64,000 nt of DNA from positions 124,001 to 188,000 of the forward strand of contig JAJUFH010000002.1 of assembly GCA_029266035.1 (NCBI GenBank), in the 5' to 3' direction. The position numbers and the translations under genes are program-made. The notes under the pieces were generated by a model. It was given only the letters and a program-made list of their open reading frames with translations, ran no database searches and was not told where the DNA came from. Below, one piece after another: positions 28,184-36,586 of this stretch (the stretch's first letter is position 1; each line of letters begins with the position of its first letter). The stretch is from Sinomicrobium sp. (GTDB lineage Bacteria; Bacteroidota; Bacteroidia; Flavobacteriales; Flavobacteriaceae).

Positions 28184-29221
28184 ATGAATAAGAATTCTCA
28201 TATAAAAACACATTTCGACGCAAGGGTATTATTGTCATTTATCGTTCTGCTTTTTATAGCAGGGGCTGTGTTGGCTTACAAGTCAAATAAAAACGAGCCC
28301 TGCCTTGTTTCCTCGTTCAACATCGATGCCTCTTCCCTTAAAGCCGGAGAGATTATAACCTTTTCCGACTATACCGACAACGCCCACGAGTGGAGGTGGA
28401 ACTTTGGCGACGGCAATACAAGTGTCAATCGTTCCAAAGTGGCCCACCAATACAAAGAACCTGGTGAATACGTGGTAAATCTATGGGTCAATAAAAATTG
28501 TAATGTTTCAAAAATTGTAAAAATCCTCCCTAAGGAAGAATTGATCGACTCTACTTTGTTCCCTAGATTCAATTTACCAGAAGTAGCCTATGTAGACGAG
28601 CCTGTGAATTTCACCGATTACACCCCTCATGCCAAAAGTTGGGAATGGCGATTTGGAGAAGGAGAGGGAAATGCGATAGACGCCATAGACAAAAACCCTT
28701 CATACACCTACAAGACTCCGGGCATAAAAACGGTGTATCTCATTGTAAACGACGACACCAAATACCTGACGCACAAAAAAATAACAGTACTGGCATCTCG
28801 CAAGAAAAAAGAGCGAATTAATATGGCAGATATTATTCGAGATACCAGAGACAGAGATGTAGTAGATGCATTTATAGATAAGGTTCCGGAGAAACCGTCA
28901 GAACCAGAAAAGAAAGAGGAGATTGTAGAAGATCCGGTAGTAGAAGAAGAAATTCCTGTAATAGACGAGAGCAAGCTAGCAGGTATGATAGTAGGTGTAT
29001 CGGTAAACAAATTGTCTTTCAAAAACTTTACGCGTTATTTCTGCAAGGATGCACTGCCAAGTGTACAGTTGAACAACGGGGAAACAGTATCTATATACTA
29101 CCTGTACAATATGATACGTGGCAAGAAAATAGACGTGAAAAAGGTATCTATGGTGAGGAACAAGCAAACAAATTGCGTAAGCCTTATCATACTTGACTAT
29201 AAGCGAAAAGGACTATTCTAA
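28184..29221 (+). CDS. Membrane-anchored protein with two PKD domains in the T6SS locus (candidate TssP-like)
   Basis: 345 residues: a short N terminus, one transmembrane helix (about 15-32), two PKD-type beta domains (about 41-114 with WRWNFGDGNTS and HQYKEPGEYVVNLWV; about 126-203 with WEWRFGEGEGN and YTYKTPGIKTVYL), an acidic Pro/Glu linker (about 235-262) and a compact C-terminal domain (263-345). It would sit in the inner membrane with its PKD domains in the periplasm. It precedes tssB by 57 bases. Function is inferred: a periplasmic strut or a peptidoglycan or partner-binding part of the T6SS envelope complex, possibly equivalent to TssP. I am unsure of that name. Confidence 0.75.
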   Translation: MNKNSHIKTHFDARVLLSFIVLLFIAGAVLAYKSNKNEPCLVSSFNIDASSLKAGEIITFSDYTDNAHEWRWNFGDGNTSVNRSKVAHQYKEPGEYVVNLWVNKNCNVSKIVKILPKEELIDSTLFPRFNLPEVAYVDEPVNFTDYTPHAKSWEWRFGEGEGNAIDAIDKNPSYTYKTPGIKTVYLIVNDDTKYLTHKKITVLASRKKKERINMADIIRDTRDRDVVDAFIDKVPEKPSEPEKKEEIVEDPVVEEEIPVIDESKLAGMIVGVSVNKLSFKNFTRYFCKDALPSVQLNNGETVSIYYLYNMIRGKKIDVKKVSMVRNKQTNCVSLIILDYKRKGLF

Positions 29222-29278
29222 ACAAGAAAATGCATACTCAATACGTAATTTTTATTATATTTAGCTAAAATTAACATT

Positions 29279-29740
29279 ATGGCAAATCTTTCTAACAGTT
29301 ATGGTATAGGGGGAAATGAGGTGAAGCCGGAAGGCGAAGAAAGCATTGTGGACATCCCACAAAACCGCACTCTCATCGCTCAAAAACTCACTCCCAATAC
29401 TCCAGTACGCCCCGAAGTGGTGAGCGGATTGAAGAATATGGATGAAGTATTCGAACATTTCGATCCTAAAATGAATGTAAATTTTGAAGACGAACAGGGC
29501 ATGACCGTAAGGGAGGAGCTCAAATTCAAGAATGTCTCCGATTTTTCGGTAAAAGGTATTACAGAACAGAGTGAGTTCCTCACCGATCTTCAGACCAAGA
29601 AAGAACAATACAGCAAAATGATCAAGCAACTCAAAACCAACAAGGTTTTGAAGTTGGCACTCCAAGATCCCGAAGCCAAGAAATCGATCATAGAAACCAT
29701 AGAAGCCCTGGTACGGGAGATTGAAGAAAACGATAAATAG
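29279..29740 (+). CDS. tssB: T6SS contractile sheath small subunit TssB (VipA)
   Basis: 153-residue sheath subunit that pairs with TssC to form the contractile T6SS sheath. It shows the TssB pattern of an N-terminal beta segment followed by MNVNFEDEQGMTVREELKFKN-type sequence (residues about 64-84), the FSVKGITEQ segment and a C-terminal helix (EAKKSIIETIEALVREIEE) that is the ClpV-accessible region in homologues. Separated by only 8 bases from tssC. Identity is clear from the tssBC pair. Confidence 0.9.
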   Translation: MANLSNSYGIGGNEVKPEGEESIVDIPQNRTLIAQKLTPNTPVRPEVVSGLKNMDEVFEHFDPKMNVNFEDEQGMTVREELKFKNVSDFSVKGITEQSEFLTDLQTKKEQYSKMIKQLKTNKVLKLALQDPEAKKSIIETIEALVREIEENDK

Positions 29741-29748
29741 CGCGACTT

Positions 29749-31107
29749 ATGAAGAATCAGAAATCATCGACTGCTGCAGAACAACAGCTCAGAGAGGGTC
29801 AGAAGCCCAGTCTGGAACAACAACTCGAATCTTTTATCCAATACGGAGGCTTTGACCTACTGGAAAGCGCTATTGAAGGAGTGCAAAACCTGAGCCCGGA
29901 AAGAAAGGCTAGAAGAAATATATTCCTAAACGAAAGCGGTAAAAAAACAGAGCGTCAGAACCTGAAAAGAGTGTTAAAATTGTGGGCAGACACCCTTAAG
30001 TCTTCTGATAACCTCGTAGATCTCGTAGACGATTGCCAGACAAAGGCCGAAACCGCTGAACAGACCCTCAAAAAAAACTTGGTCGAAGCCACTAAAGAAA
30101 CTAGAGAACTGGAAGAAGCCTATCGCACCCTGGCTATGTTTTATAAAAACACAGAGGAGAGCAAGGTAAAAAACGTATCTATCATAAATGCCGAACTCGA
30201 TCAACTCAAAGATCTCGACAACACTAGGTTTATCGACTATATTGAAGACGAACTGGTAAACAATTACGACAGACTGGATTTGAGAAACAACTATGCTCTG
30301 TTGGTAATTCCAGGATATCTCGGATCGAACAAAGTGGTTGAAAAATGGGCAAAAATAGCTCATAACAACAAGGTGATGCTGGTTACCGACTTCCAACATC
30401 TAGACGAACCAGACGATGTGATCGAAATGTTTGAAATGGCCAACCTCACCGGAGGAGACATCTATAGATCTAATGTTATTATGACCTGTAACTGGCTCGT
30501 AGGCAGAGGAAAAAACGATGAAATTGGAGAAGAAGATCACCTTTTTATCGCCCCCTCTACTGCCTTAGCTGGAAAAATATACAACACCCTGATGTCGCAA
30601 ATCACTGCGGGTAAAAAATTTGGAGGCATCAACGAAGTAGACGGTGTAAAATTCGACCTAAAGAAAAGCGAAATAGCCGATCTCGAACACCTCGGACTCG
30701 TGCCTATGGTCAACGAGTACAACAAGGTTATGGCCTTTTCTGGAAAAACACTGTTCAACGGCGACAACCTCGGACTCCAAACCTATTCTGTAGTTCGAGT
30801 GTTTGACTATGTCACCAAAGTGATGATGGACTTCTTAAACAGAAGGGCTTTTGAAAACTTCAATGCCAAGACTCGCAAACAGATACTCAATCAGGTAATA
30901 AAGTTTTTGGACAGCGTTTCCGGACCAGATAAGTTGATCGAAGATTTCGATATCACCAAGTTTGAACAGGATCCTAATCAAAAAGATCGTATTTTCCTGG
31001 ACATTCGCCTTAAACCGTATTTCCCCGCTAAAAACTTCCTCATTAAAATGGATGGACAAAAAGGAGATGACGGTACCGAATGGGACACTGAATACGCAGA
31101 ACAATAA
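29749..31107 (+). CDS. tssC: T6SS contractile sheath large subunit TssC (VipB)
   Basis: 452 residues, the large sheath subunit. N-terminal helices (about 60-130) are followed by the tail-sheath core with NNYALLVIPGYLGSNKVVEKW, an atypical Bacteroidota form of the TssC core, and RSNVIMTCNWLVGRGKNDEI; the C terminus has DRIFLDIRLKPYFPAKNFLIKM, resembling the conserved sheath-fold strand end. It is encoded directly after tssB and followed by a strong terminator, which closes the PKD-tssB-tssC unit. Confidence 0.9.
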   Translation: MKNQKSSTAAEQQLREGQKPSLEQQLESFIQYGGFDLLESAIEGVQNLSPERKARRNIFLNESGKKTERQNLKRVLKLWADTLKSSDNLVDLVDDCQTKAETAEQTLKKNLVEATKETRELEEAYRTLAMFYKNTEESKVKNVSIINAELDQLKDLDNTRFIDYIEDELVNNYDRLDLRNNYALLVIPGYLGSNKVVEKWAKIAHNNKVMLVTDFQHLDEPDDVIEMFEMANLTGGDIYRSNVIMTCNWLVGRGKNDEIGEEDHLFIAPSTALAGKIYNTLMSQITAGKKFGGINEVDGVKFDLKKSEIADLEHLGLVPMVNEYNKVMAFSGKTLFNGDNLGLQTYSVVRVFDYVTKVMMDFLNRRAFENFNAKTRKQILNQVIKFLDSVSGPDKLIEDFDITKFEQDPNQKDRIFLDIRLKPYFPAKNFLIKMDGQKGDDGTEWDTEYAEQ

Positions 31108-31143
31108 TTAGACATAAGGTGCAGCACACAAAGAGCTGCCCGT

Positions 31144-31188
31144 AAAAAAACCCGTCTGAAAAAAGTGAATTTCAGACGGGTTTTTCCT
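31144..31188 (+). terminator. Strong rho-independent terminator after tssC
   Basis: Perfect 15-base inverted repeat aaaaacccgtctgaa / ttcagacgggttttt with a 10-base loop, T-rich on the exit side. It separates tssBC transcription from vgrG. The following 31189-31347 has no feature I can support. Confidence 0.92.
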
Positions 31189-31347
31189 TTTGTGTTACCG
31201 AACTTTTACCCCAATATCAAAAAATCGTTTTCTTTGCTCTATCTGTCTCTTACCGCTTTGAACGACAGTACCTTTTTTCTACTTTTAGACTGTTTTTACT
31301 ATTTGTCTTAGTCATTTTCAACTATATATTACACCAAAAAAACAGCT

Positions 31348-33180
31348 ATGGCACTGCAAACCGATTTTACCATAAAAATAGGCGAATTCAGACTCAACAC
31401 TTTCCTAAACCTCAAACTCGATCAAAACATAGACGATCACCACGAACTTACTTTGGAATGCAGGGAAGACGAAGTTTACCTGCTGTATCCCGAGCTCTAT
31501 GGCAATTATCAAAAACTCATAGGCGAAAAGATACTCATCACTATGAAAGGAACAGACGGTATGTTTTCTACCCATACCGGGTATTTTAAAGGTATAGTCA
31601 CTCGGGTAAAAGCTAGAAACTCTGACGACCACACAGGTAAGCGACTGCTCTTTAAAGCACATAGCCCCACCATCTTGATGGACAACGGTCCGGAATCCTT
31701 ATCCTTTCTCAAAAAAGACTTTATCCATATCGTTCACAATACATTCAGGGTGTACAGCAGCGATATGCTAAACATCAGCACCAATCCTGCCAAAAACAGT
31801 GTTTATCCTTATATCGTACAGTACAACGAAAGCGATTACGACTTTATAAAGCGCATGTGCTCCAGACAGGGGGAATGGTTTTATTACAACGGTGTACAAC
31901 TCGTTATCGGACAGGAAAATGCCGGAGATGATATCGATCTACACTACGGATACAACCTCACCGAGTTTGATCTGGAAATGACATTACAACCCACCCGGTT
32001 TAAATATCACGGCAACGACCTCTCTGAGGGATCATCACATTTTAGTTCAACGCTTCCCTTCGAAAATTCCATCAACGGGGTTACAGGCGAGCTCATCCGG
32101 TCGTCTGCAAGAATTTTTGACAAAGAGACCATAGTACAGCACAATCTCTTGGTCAACGAAGGTAATGGGCAGTCGGATATAGACCACTATGCCCAACTCA
32201 ATTTTGAGAATAAGGTTGCCAACATGATTTTTGTATACGGCAGAAGTGAAAACCCGGCACTCCGCCCCGGCACTCCAATAAGAATCACCGACGAGAACGG
32301 CAATCCGGCAGGTAGTTACAAAGTTATTGCCACTACCCATCGCTGTACAGATACCGGCGATTACGAAAACACCTTCAAAGCTGTTCCCGCCGTAGTAAAC
32401 ATATCACCCTATTCCAGTCCGGGCAATTATCCAAAATGCGAAAGTCAACCCGCTACTGTTATCGACAACAACGATCCTCGCGGACTCGGTCGTATAAAGG
32501 TACAAATGGCATGGCAAAAGACCAACGGACAAACCACCGATTGGATTCCTCTCTCTTCTCCCAACGGAGGTTCGGGCAAAGGTTTCCACTTTATTCCTGA
32601 AATAGGCGAAACTGTTATGGTAGACTTCCAGAGCGGAAATGCCGAAATGCCCTATGTTACCGGATGTGTCCAACACGGAAGTGCCAACAGTGGTTATGCC
32701 GACCCCAACAACAACCTAAAAGCCATACAAAGCAGGAGCGGTAGTAAGGTTGTAATGGACGACAACAGTGGCTCTGTGCTTATTTCCGACCAAGGAGGAG
32801 CCTCTTCTTTCTTTGATGGCGCAGGAAACTTCGCCCTAAATGCAAACTCCTCCGTCTCTATAACCGTAGGCGAAAGCAATGCCTTGATCTCGATGGACAG
32901 CGGTGGAAATATCTTAGTAGAAGGAGATACCAATATAAAATTCAAGGTAGGAAGTACCGTGATTGATATCACCGAAGAGAACATCACTCTCGAAAGCAAA
33001 TCGATAGATGTAAAAGGTAAAGACACTTTCACTCTAACAGGTAAAGACAACACCATTACCGGAGAAACCATAACAAAAATAGACGGTGAGGCAGTCACTA
33101 TAAGCCCAACCGGCGATGTCACCATTCAACCCAATGGCGGCAATGTCATTATCAAAGGAGCGGAAGTAGACATCAATTAA
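31348..33180 (+). CDS. vgrG: T6SS spike protein TssI (VgrG)
   Basis: 610-residue trimeric spike protein that caps the Hcp tube and carries effectors. The gp27-like part covers about residues 1-340, for example SVYPYIVQYNESDYDFIKRM (the classic receptor-like segment) and NGVQLVIGQ. The gp5-like OB domain follows with ATVIDNNDPRGLGRIKVQM and GETVMVDFQSGNAEMPYV. The C-terminal 130 residues are beta-helix repeats (DITEENITLESKSIDVKG and TIQPNGGNVIIKGAEVD). There is no appended toxin domain. Its nearest downstream genes are likely cargo, adaptor or immunity genes. Confidence 0.94.
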   Translation: MALQTDFTIKIGEFRLNTFLNLKLDQNIDDHHELTLECREDEVYLLYPELYGNYQKLIGEKILITMKGTDGMFSTHTGYFKGIVTRVKARNSDDHTGKRLLFKAHSPTILMDNGPESLSFLKKDFIHIVHNTFRVYSSDMLNISTNPAKNSVYPYIVQYNESDYDFIKRMCSRQGEWFYYNGVQLVIGQENAGDDIDLHYGYNLTEFDLEMTLQPTRFKYHGNDLSEGSSHFSSTLPFENSINGVTGELIRSSARIFDKETIVQHNLLVNEGNGQSDIDHYAQLNFENKVANMIFVYGRSENPALRPGTPIRITDENGNPAGSYKVIATTHRCTDTGDYENTFKAVPAVVNISPYSSPGNYPKCESQPATVIDNNDPRGLGRIKVQMAWQKTNGQTTDWIPLSSPNGGSGKGFHFIPEIGETVMVDFQSGNAEMPYVTGCVQHGSANSGYADPNNNLKAIQSRSGSKVVMDDNSGSVLISDQGGASSFFDGAGNFALNANSSVSITVGESNALISMDSGGNILVEGDTNIKFKVGSTVIDITEENITLESKSIDVKGKDTFTLTGKDNTITGETITKIDGEAVTISPTGDVTIQPNGGNVIIKGAEVDIN

Positions 33181-33191
33181 TTCAAAACAGC

Positions 33192-34121
33192 ATGTCGGAC
33201 AAGTACAGTTTTTACGCAGGAGACAAAGAATATCCAGAGACGAGGGAGAAGCGAGAAGCCGAAGAATCCCTACAGACGCAAAATATTATTTTTGCAAAAT
33301 ATAGATGTGAGCAATTAAACACCACTAAAATAGACGGCATGCTCACCGGAAATTCTACCCAAAAATTCCAGTTCTCAGTAGAGTTAAACCCACTCGACAA
33401 GACTGCCAGGGTAAAGTTGGAGGATCACTATTACAGCATGGATCCTCCGGTGTTGAACAAGGTATTCGACTTTATCACACAAACAGAGCTCATCCGACAC
33501 GACCTATACTTGAGATACGGAGAAGACGGCACCGTAGCAGAGGTATTAAACAAGGAAGAACAGGCAGAAAAATGGAGAGCTTTTAAAAACTCCAATGCAT
33601 TTCGCACCGAGTTCATCAGCAATATGGAAGAAAACAACGAACAAGCCTTAGAGCAGATTATCAAATCTGGGGACCGTCAATTCTCCCTTTCCCACGATTC
33701 GGAAGAAGAATTGCGACGAGAACTGTTTTATTCCGCCCTATTCGATTGGCAACTCGTATCGGACGACAATACCTCGATACAACAAAACGAATTTTTGTAC
33801 CGATCCATCCTTCTGCCCGACCTTATCGTCCCTATGGAATTTCGCTGTGATGTGTTAAAAGCCGACAGCGAGGTTTTAAAATTGAGAAAGGTCGGCTCCG
33901 CTCAACTCAGTGAAGAACTGATCAAAGACATCACTGAAAAACACGACCGCTATTACAAACCTCAAATTCACTACAATTTCACAGAATACAAACTGGAATT
34001 CAGACAAACCTACGAGGTAAACCCTGAAACCCGACTCATAGACGAAGCCAGGTTGATATGGAACGAATCCATAAAAGACAATGCTGAAAACTTTTGCGAA
34101 TTTAAAATACGTAAATTGTAG
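33192..34121 (+). CDS. Unknown soluble protein encoded after vgrG
   Basis: 309 residues, charged, with no signal peptide or membrane helix. I do not recognise a domain. It starts 11 bases after the vgrG stop and ends 6 bases before the next gene, so it is translated with the spike. The N-terminal third is Glu/Lys-rich (EYPETREKREAEESLQ), and beta-like stretches follow (FQFSVELNPLDKTARVKLED). Genes at this place in other T6SS loci often encode adaptor/chaperone proteins that load effectors onto VgrG. That is the likeliest role; an effector is the alternative. Confidence 0.7.
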   Translation: MSDKYSFYAGDKEYPETREKREAEESLQTQNIIFAKYRCEQLNTTKIDGMLTGNSTQKFQFSVELNPLDKTARVKLEDHYYSMDPPVLNKVFDFITQTELIRHDLYLRYGEDGTVAEVLNKEEQAEKWRAFKNSNAFRTEFISNMEENNEQALEQIIKSGDRQFSLSHDSEEELRRELFYSALFDWQLVSDDNTSIQQNEFLYRSILLPDLIVPMEFRCDVLKADSEVLKLRKVGSAQLSEELIKDITEKHDRYYKPQIHYNFTEYKLEFRQTYEVNPETRLIDEARLIWNESIKDNAENFCEFKIRKL

Positions 34122-34127
34122 ATTGAA

Positions 34128-34718
34128 ATGGACGAGCAGTTAAAAATGGATGCAAAAGAAAAGTGGAAAGGAGTCAGAGATTTTGCCTTAGGTGAGATTA
34201 TGACAATACAAGTAGGAAAGTGGTATATATGGTGGGGAATTTTGGTTTTCATCTCTTTCGTCGGTATAAAAATCATCCTCGGAGACATGTTGGGTATACT
34301 CCCCATACACTACAGTATATTACTGGTATTAACACTCTTCTTTACAGGCATATATTTTATCCAAAAAAAATACAAAAAAGAAAGTGTCAAGCTGCTCATC
34401 AGCAAAAACGCAATAAAGATCATTTACGACGGCAAAGACGAATTCAGCGGTTTGCTCAGTGATTTTAAAGCTATCCGCACCCTTCACCACTCCAACAAAA
34501 AAGGAGATATACAGGCCGAACTTTTCTTTAGAGACCGGAAAATTAACCTTACCTCAGCCATGAATAAGGAAGGTAAACAACAATTTGACGAATTTTGCTT
34601 GTACTGCAATAAAACATTACAATTTACAGAAAGTGAGGTGCCATTTTCCATCTGGACACACAACTGGCAGGGAGTTAAATACGTAGAGTACAAAAATCCC
34701 GAATACAGGGAAGTATAA
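34128..34718 (+). CDS. Unknown protein with two membrane helices and a C-terminal soluble domain (vgrG cassette)
   Basis: 196 residues: a Lys-rich N terminus, two closely spaced transmembrane helices (about 35-52 and 59-80), then a soluble domain of about 110 residues beginning KKESVKLLISKNAIKII, with strand patterns like a small beta-sandwich or PH-like fold. No known family recognised. It follows the 309-residue gene by 6 bases. A membrane protein with a cytosolic domain would suit an immunity protein against a membrane- or envelope-acting toxin, but nothing in the sequence proves this. A 5-6 bp AT-rich dyad follows the stop. Confidence 0.65.
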   Translation: MDEQLKMDAKEKWKGVRDFALGEIMTIQVGKWYIWWGILVFISFVGIKIILGDMLGILPIHYSILLVLTLFFTGIYFIQKKYKKESVKLLISKNAIKIIYDGKDEFSGLLSDFKAIRTLHHSNKKGDIQAELFFRDRKINLTSAMNKEGKQQFDEFCLYCNKTLQFTESEVPFSIWTHNWQGVKYVEYKNPEYREV

Positions 34719-34771
34719 GTTAGATCAACTTCTTAACTTTTGCACAACAATTCCTTATCACAGTCCTAAAC

Positions 34772-34799
34772 TTGAGATAACATCCACCGGCTACCTTTG
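34772..34799 (+). promoter_or_regulatory. Promoter for the PAAR-like gene (TTG-N17-TACCTTTG)
   Basis: A TTG at 34772-34774 lies 17 bases before TACCTTTG (34792-34799), matching the full Bacteroidota promoter pattern. The predicted transcript starts about 65 bases before the 34871 ATG, so this gene can be expressed apart from vgrG. Confidence 0.65.
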
Positions 34800-34870
34800 G
34801 TATCACCGATTGCCGATTACAGACTTCTGTTTTTCCGGCTCGGAACAGGAACAGAAAATCCCGTTTTATC

Positions 34871-36304
34871 ATGAGTAGTTATCTACCCGAAAAAGTATAT
34901 GCTGTATGCACCTTTAACTCAGCTTCCAATTACGGAAAGTTGCTGACCAATCCAGATGCCAGAGGGCAACTTGCTGTAATCTTTAAGTCCAAGAGCCAAC
35001 CTTTGCTCACTGAAGTCGACAAAAAACTGGAGGGACAGTTTTCCTGCAAAACAGGCTGGAGCAGCGGAGTGGGCACCATTGCATTCGGAGCAGGGCTTAT
35101 GGCTGGATTGGGAGTTGCCGCCGCTGTTGCTACCGTTCCCGTTGCCGGGTGGATTATTGGAGGAGCCATCGCTTTAGGATGCTTGGCCTTCGGGCTTTTC
35201 CAAATGTTCAAACCCAAACCCACCTGTAGCGAAATGATCAGCTACCAGGAATCGTCCTGGCTCAATCCTCATCCCACTGTCACTTTCGACGGGCATGCTG
35301 CAGTGACCAAACAATCTATGATTTCTTGTAAAGAAGGAGGGTTTTTGCTGCCTTTTATCAGCGCCTCTGCCGCTGCAGCTGCAGCTCAAGAAATAGGTTC
35401 TCGAAATAAAAGTGAGATCGCGCTCAATGGAGTAATCTCCTTTATCGGAGGGATGACCACCGGATTTACCGGAGGGACTTCCGGACTTCTCGGAGTGGGA
35501 AAATCAATGCTTTGGGGAACCGGATTTTCCATAATGGTATTCCAGCCGGCAATAGATATACAAGATTTGATTATCCGAGAAGGATACGACGACAACGCCA
35601 ACCCATATTACGATGGAATGACCGGAGGAAGTCCCGGTATTTTGGATATTCTAGTCCCCGATCTGCCTCTCCCAAAACCCATCAAAGAACCACTGGCCGA
35701 ATTCACTCCTATGGACGATGATGATATGGCAGGTAGTTGGAACCTGAAATCTGCATTCGACCGTCTGAACAAAGTTCGCGACAACCTCGCAAAAAGACGT
35801 GCAGACCTATCCAAGATAGGGGCATCAGAAAGAATGACAGCTGCCATCAATGCCCGCATTGCAGAAATAGACAAAGCCATCAAAATAGGACAGGAAAAAG
35901 GCTTTTCTAAAGCCAACAACCCCTTGGCTGCAAAAATATTTCAAGATGCTCGAAGTGGAAAATACGGACATGAAGTGCGAAACATATTTACCAACAAAAA
36001 TGGTAATGGCACCGGAATGAACCGGGAAAGCAACTATCGCAACGCCAGCAATACTCTCAAAGAAGGCCAAAACCTTCAAGAAAGAAACAACAGGACAGCT
36101 ACGTATCAGGCGAATGCCAACAACAACAAAGGTCAAATTCAAAGAAATGTTATTGCCCATAGTGGAATGGGAGCCGTATCTGTTGCAGGTTTGGTACTTC
36201 CTTTTGTCTCCAATGCCCTCACCGAAGGAACCTTACAAGTAGCAGCAGACGCCGCTATGGCCGATATGGCCAATGGCACCAGTATAGTTTCAAAAGATCA
36301 CTAA
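34871..36304 (+). CDS. Putative PAAR-like T6SS effector with Gly-rich membrane regions
   Basis: 477 residues. The first 60 residues are an unassigned cap. A Gly/Ala-rich hydrophobic region (about 66-110) is followed by WLNPHPTVTFDGHAAVTKQS and ISCKEGGFLLPF (about 130-162), which resembles the end of PAAR-like/DUF4280 spike-tip domains (conserved C-x-x-GG). A second Gly-rich hydrophobic stretch covers about 186-226. The C-terminal half has a Lys/Arg/Asn-rich helical region (about 290-430) and a hydrophobic segment near 433-452. This fits a spike-tip protein carrying a C-terminal toxin region, perhaps pore-forming, but no enzyme motif is visible. It is the last gene of the locus with no immunity gene after it; 36305-36586 has nothing recognisable except a purH promoter box. 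Confidence 0.6.
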   Translation: MSSYLPEKVYAVCTFNSASNYGKLLTNPDARGQLAVIFKSKSQPLLTEVDKKLEGQFSCKTGWSSGVGTIAFGAGLMAGLGVAAAVATVPVAGWIIGGAIALGCLAFGLFQMFKPKPTCSEMISYQESSWLNPHPTVTFDGHAAVTKQSMISCKEGGFLLPFISASAAAAAAQEIGSRNKSEIALNGVISFIGGMTTGFTGGTSGLLGVGKSMLWGTGFSIMVFQPAIDIQDLIIREGYDDNANPYYDGMTGGSPGILDILVPDLPLPKPIKEPLAEFTPMDDDDMAGSWNLKSAFDRLNKVRDNLAKRRADLSKIGASERMTAAINARIAEIDKAIKIGQEKGFSKANNPLAAKIFQDARSGKYGHEVRNIFTNKNGNGTGMNRESNYRNASNTLKEGQNLQERNNRTATYQANANNNKGQIQRNVIAHSGMGAVSVAGLVLPFVSNALTEGTLQVAADAAMADMANGTSIVSKDH

Positions 36305-36421
36305 CAGGGCTACTGCAAAAAAACAACCGATATCGCTCAGTACTAAAAAGTAAATTCACTGCTCCCCGTTCCTTTTTCAACATTTTTCCCTGTGACGATC
36401 AAATGATTGCTACAAAACAAC

Positions 36422-36429
36422 TACTTTTG
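36422..36429 (+). promoter_or_regulatory. Possible -7 promoter box (TACTTTTG) upstream of purH
   Basis: Matches TAnnTTTG, about 157 bases before the purH ATG. The nearest TTG (36407-36409) is only 12 bases upstream, shorter than usual, so support is weak. Confidence 0.3.
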
Positions 36430-36586
36430 CAATCAAAATAAGCCCGTTGTATTTAAAACTTGGCGATATGCCAAATTTATGGGATTTTACACTCTCCTAC
36501 CTGAATGAGTAAGGGTAGTACAGGTATTGTAAAATCTCAAACATTCGGATTTACTGTTTTCATAAAGCGTTAACAACACTATAAAT

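Noticed and set aside
17267-36304. Mobile-element origin of the T6SS locus (integrase, transposase, tRNA attachment site)
   Set aside because: No integrase or transposase gene, no tRNA and no flanking repeat could be seen.
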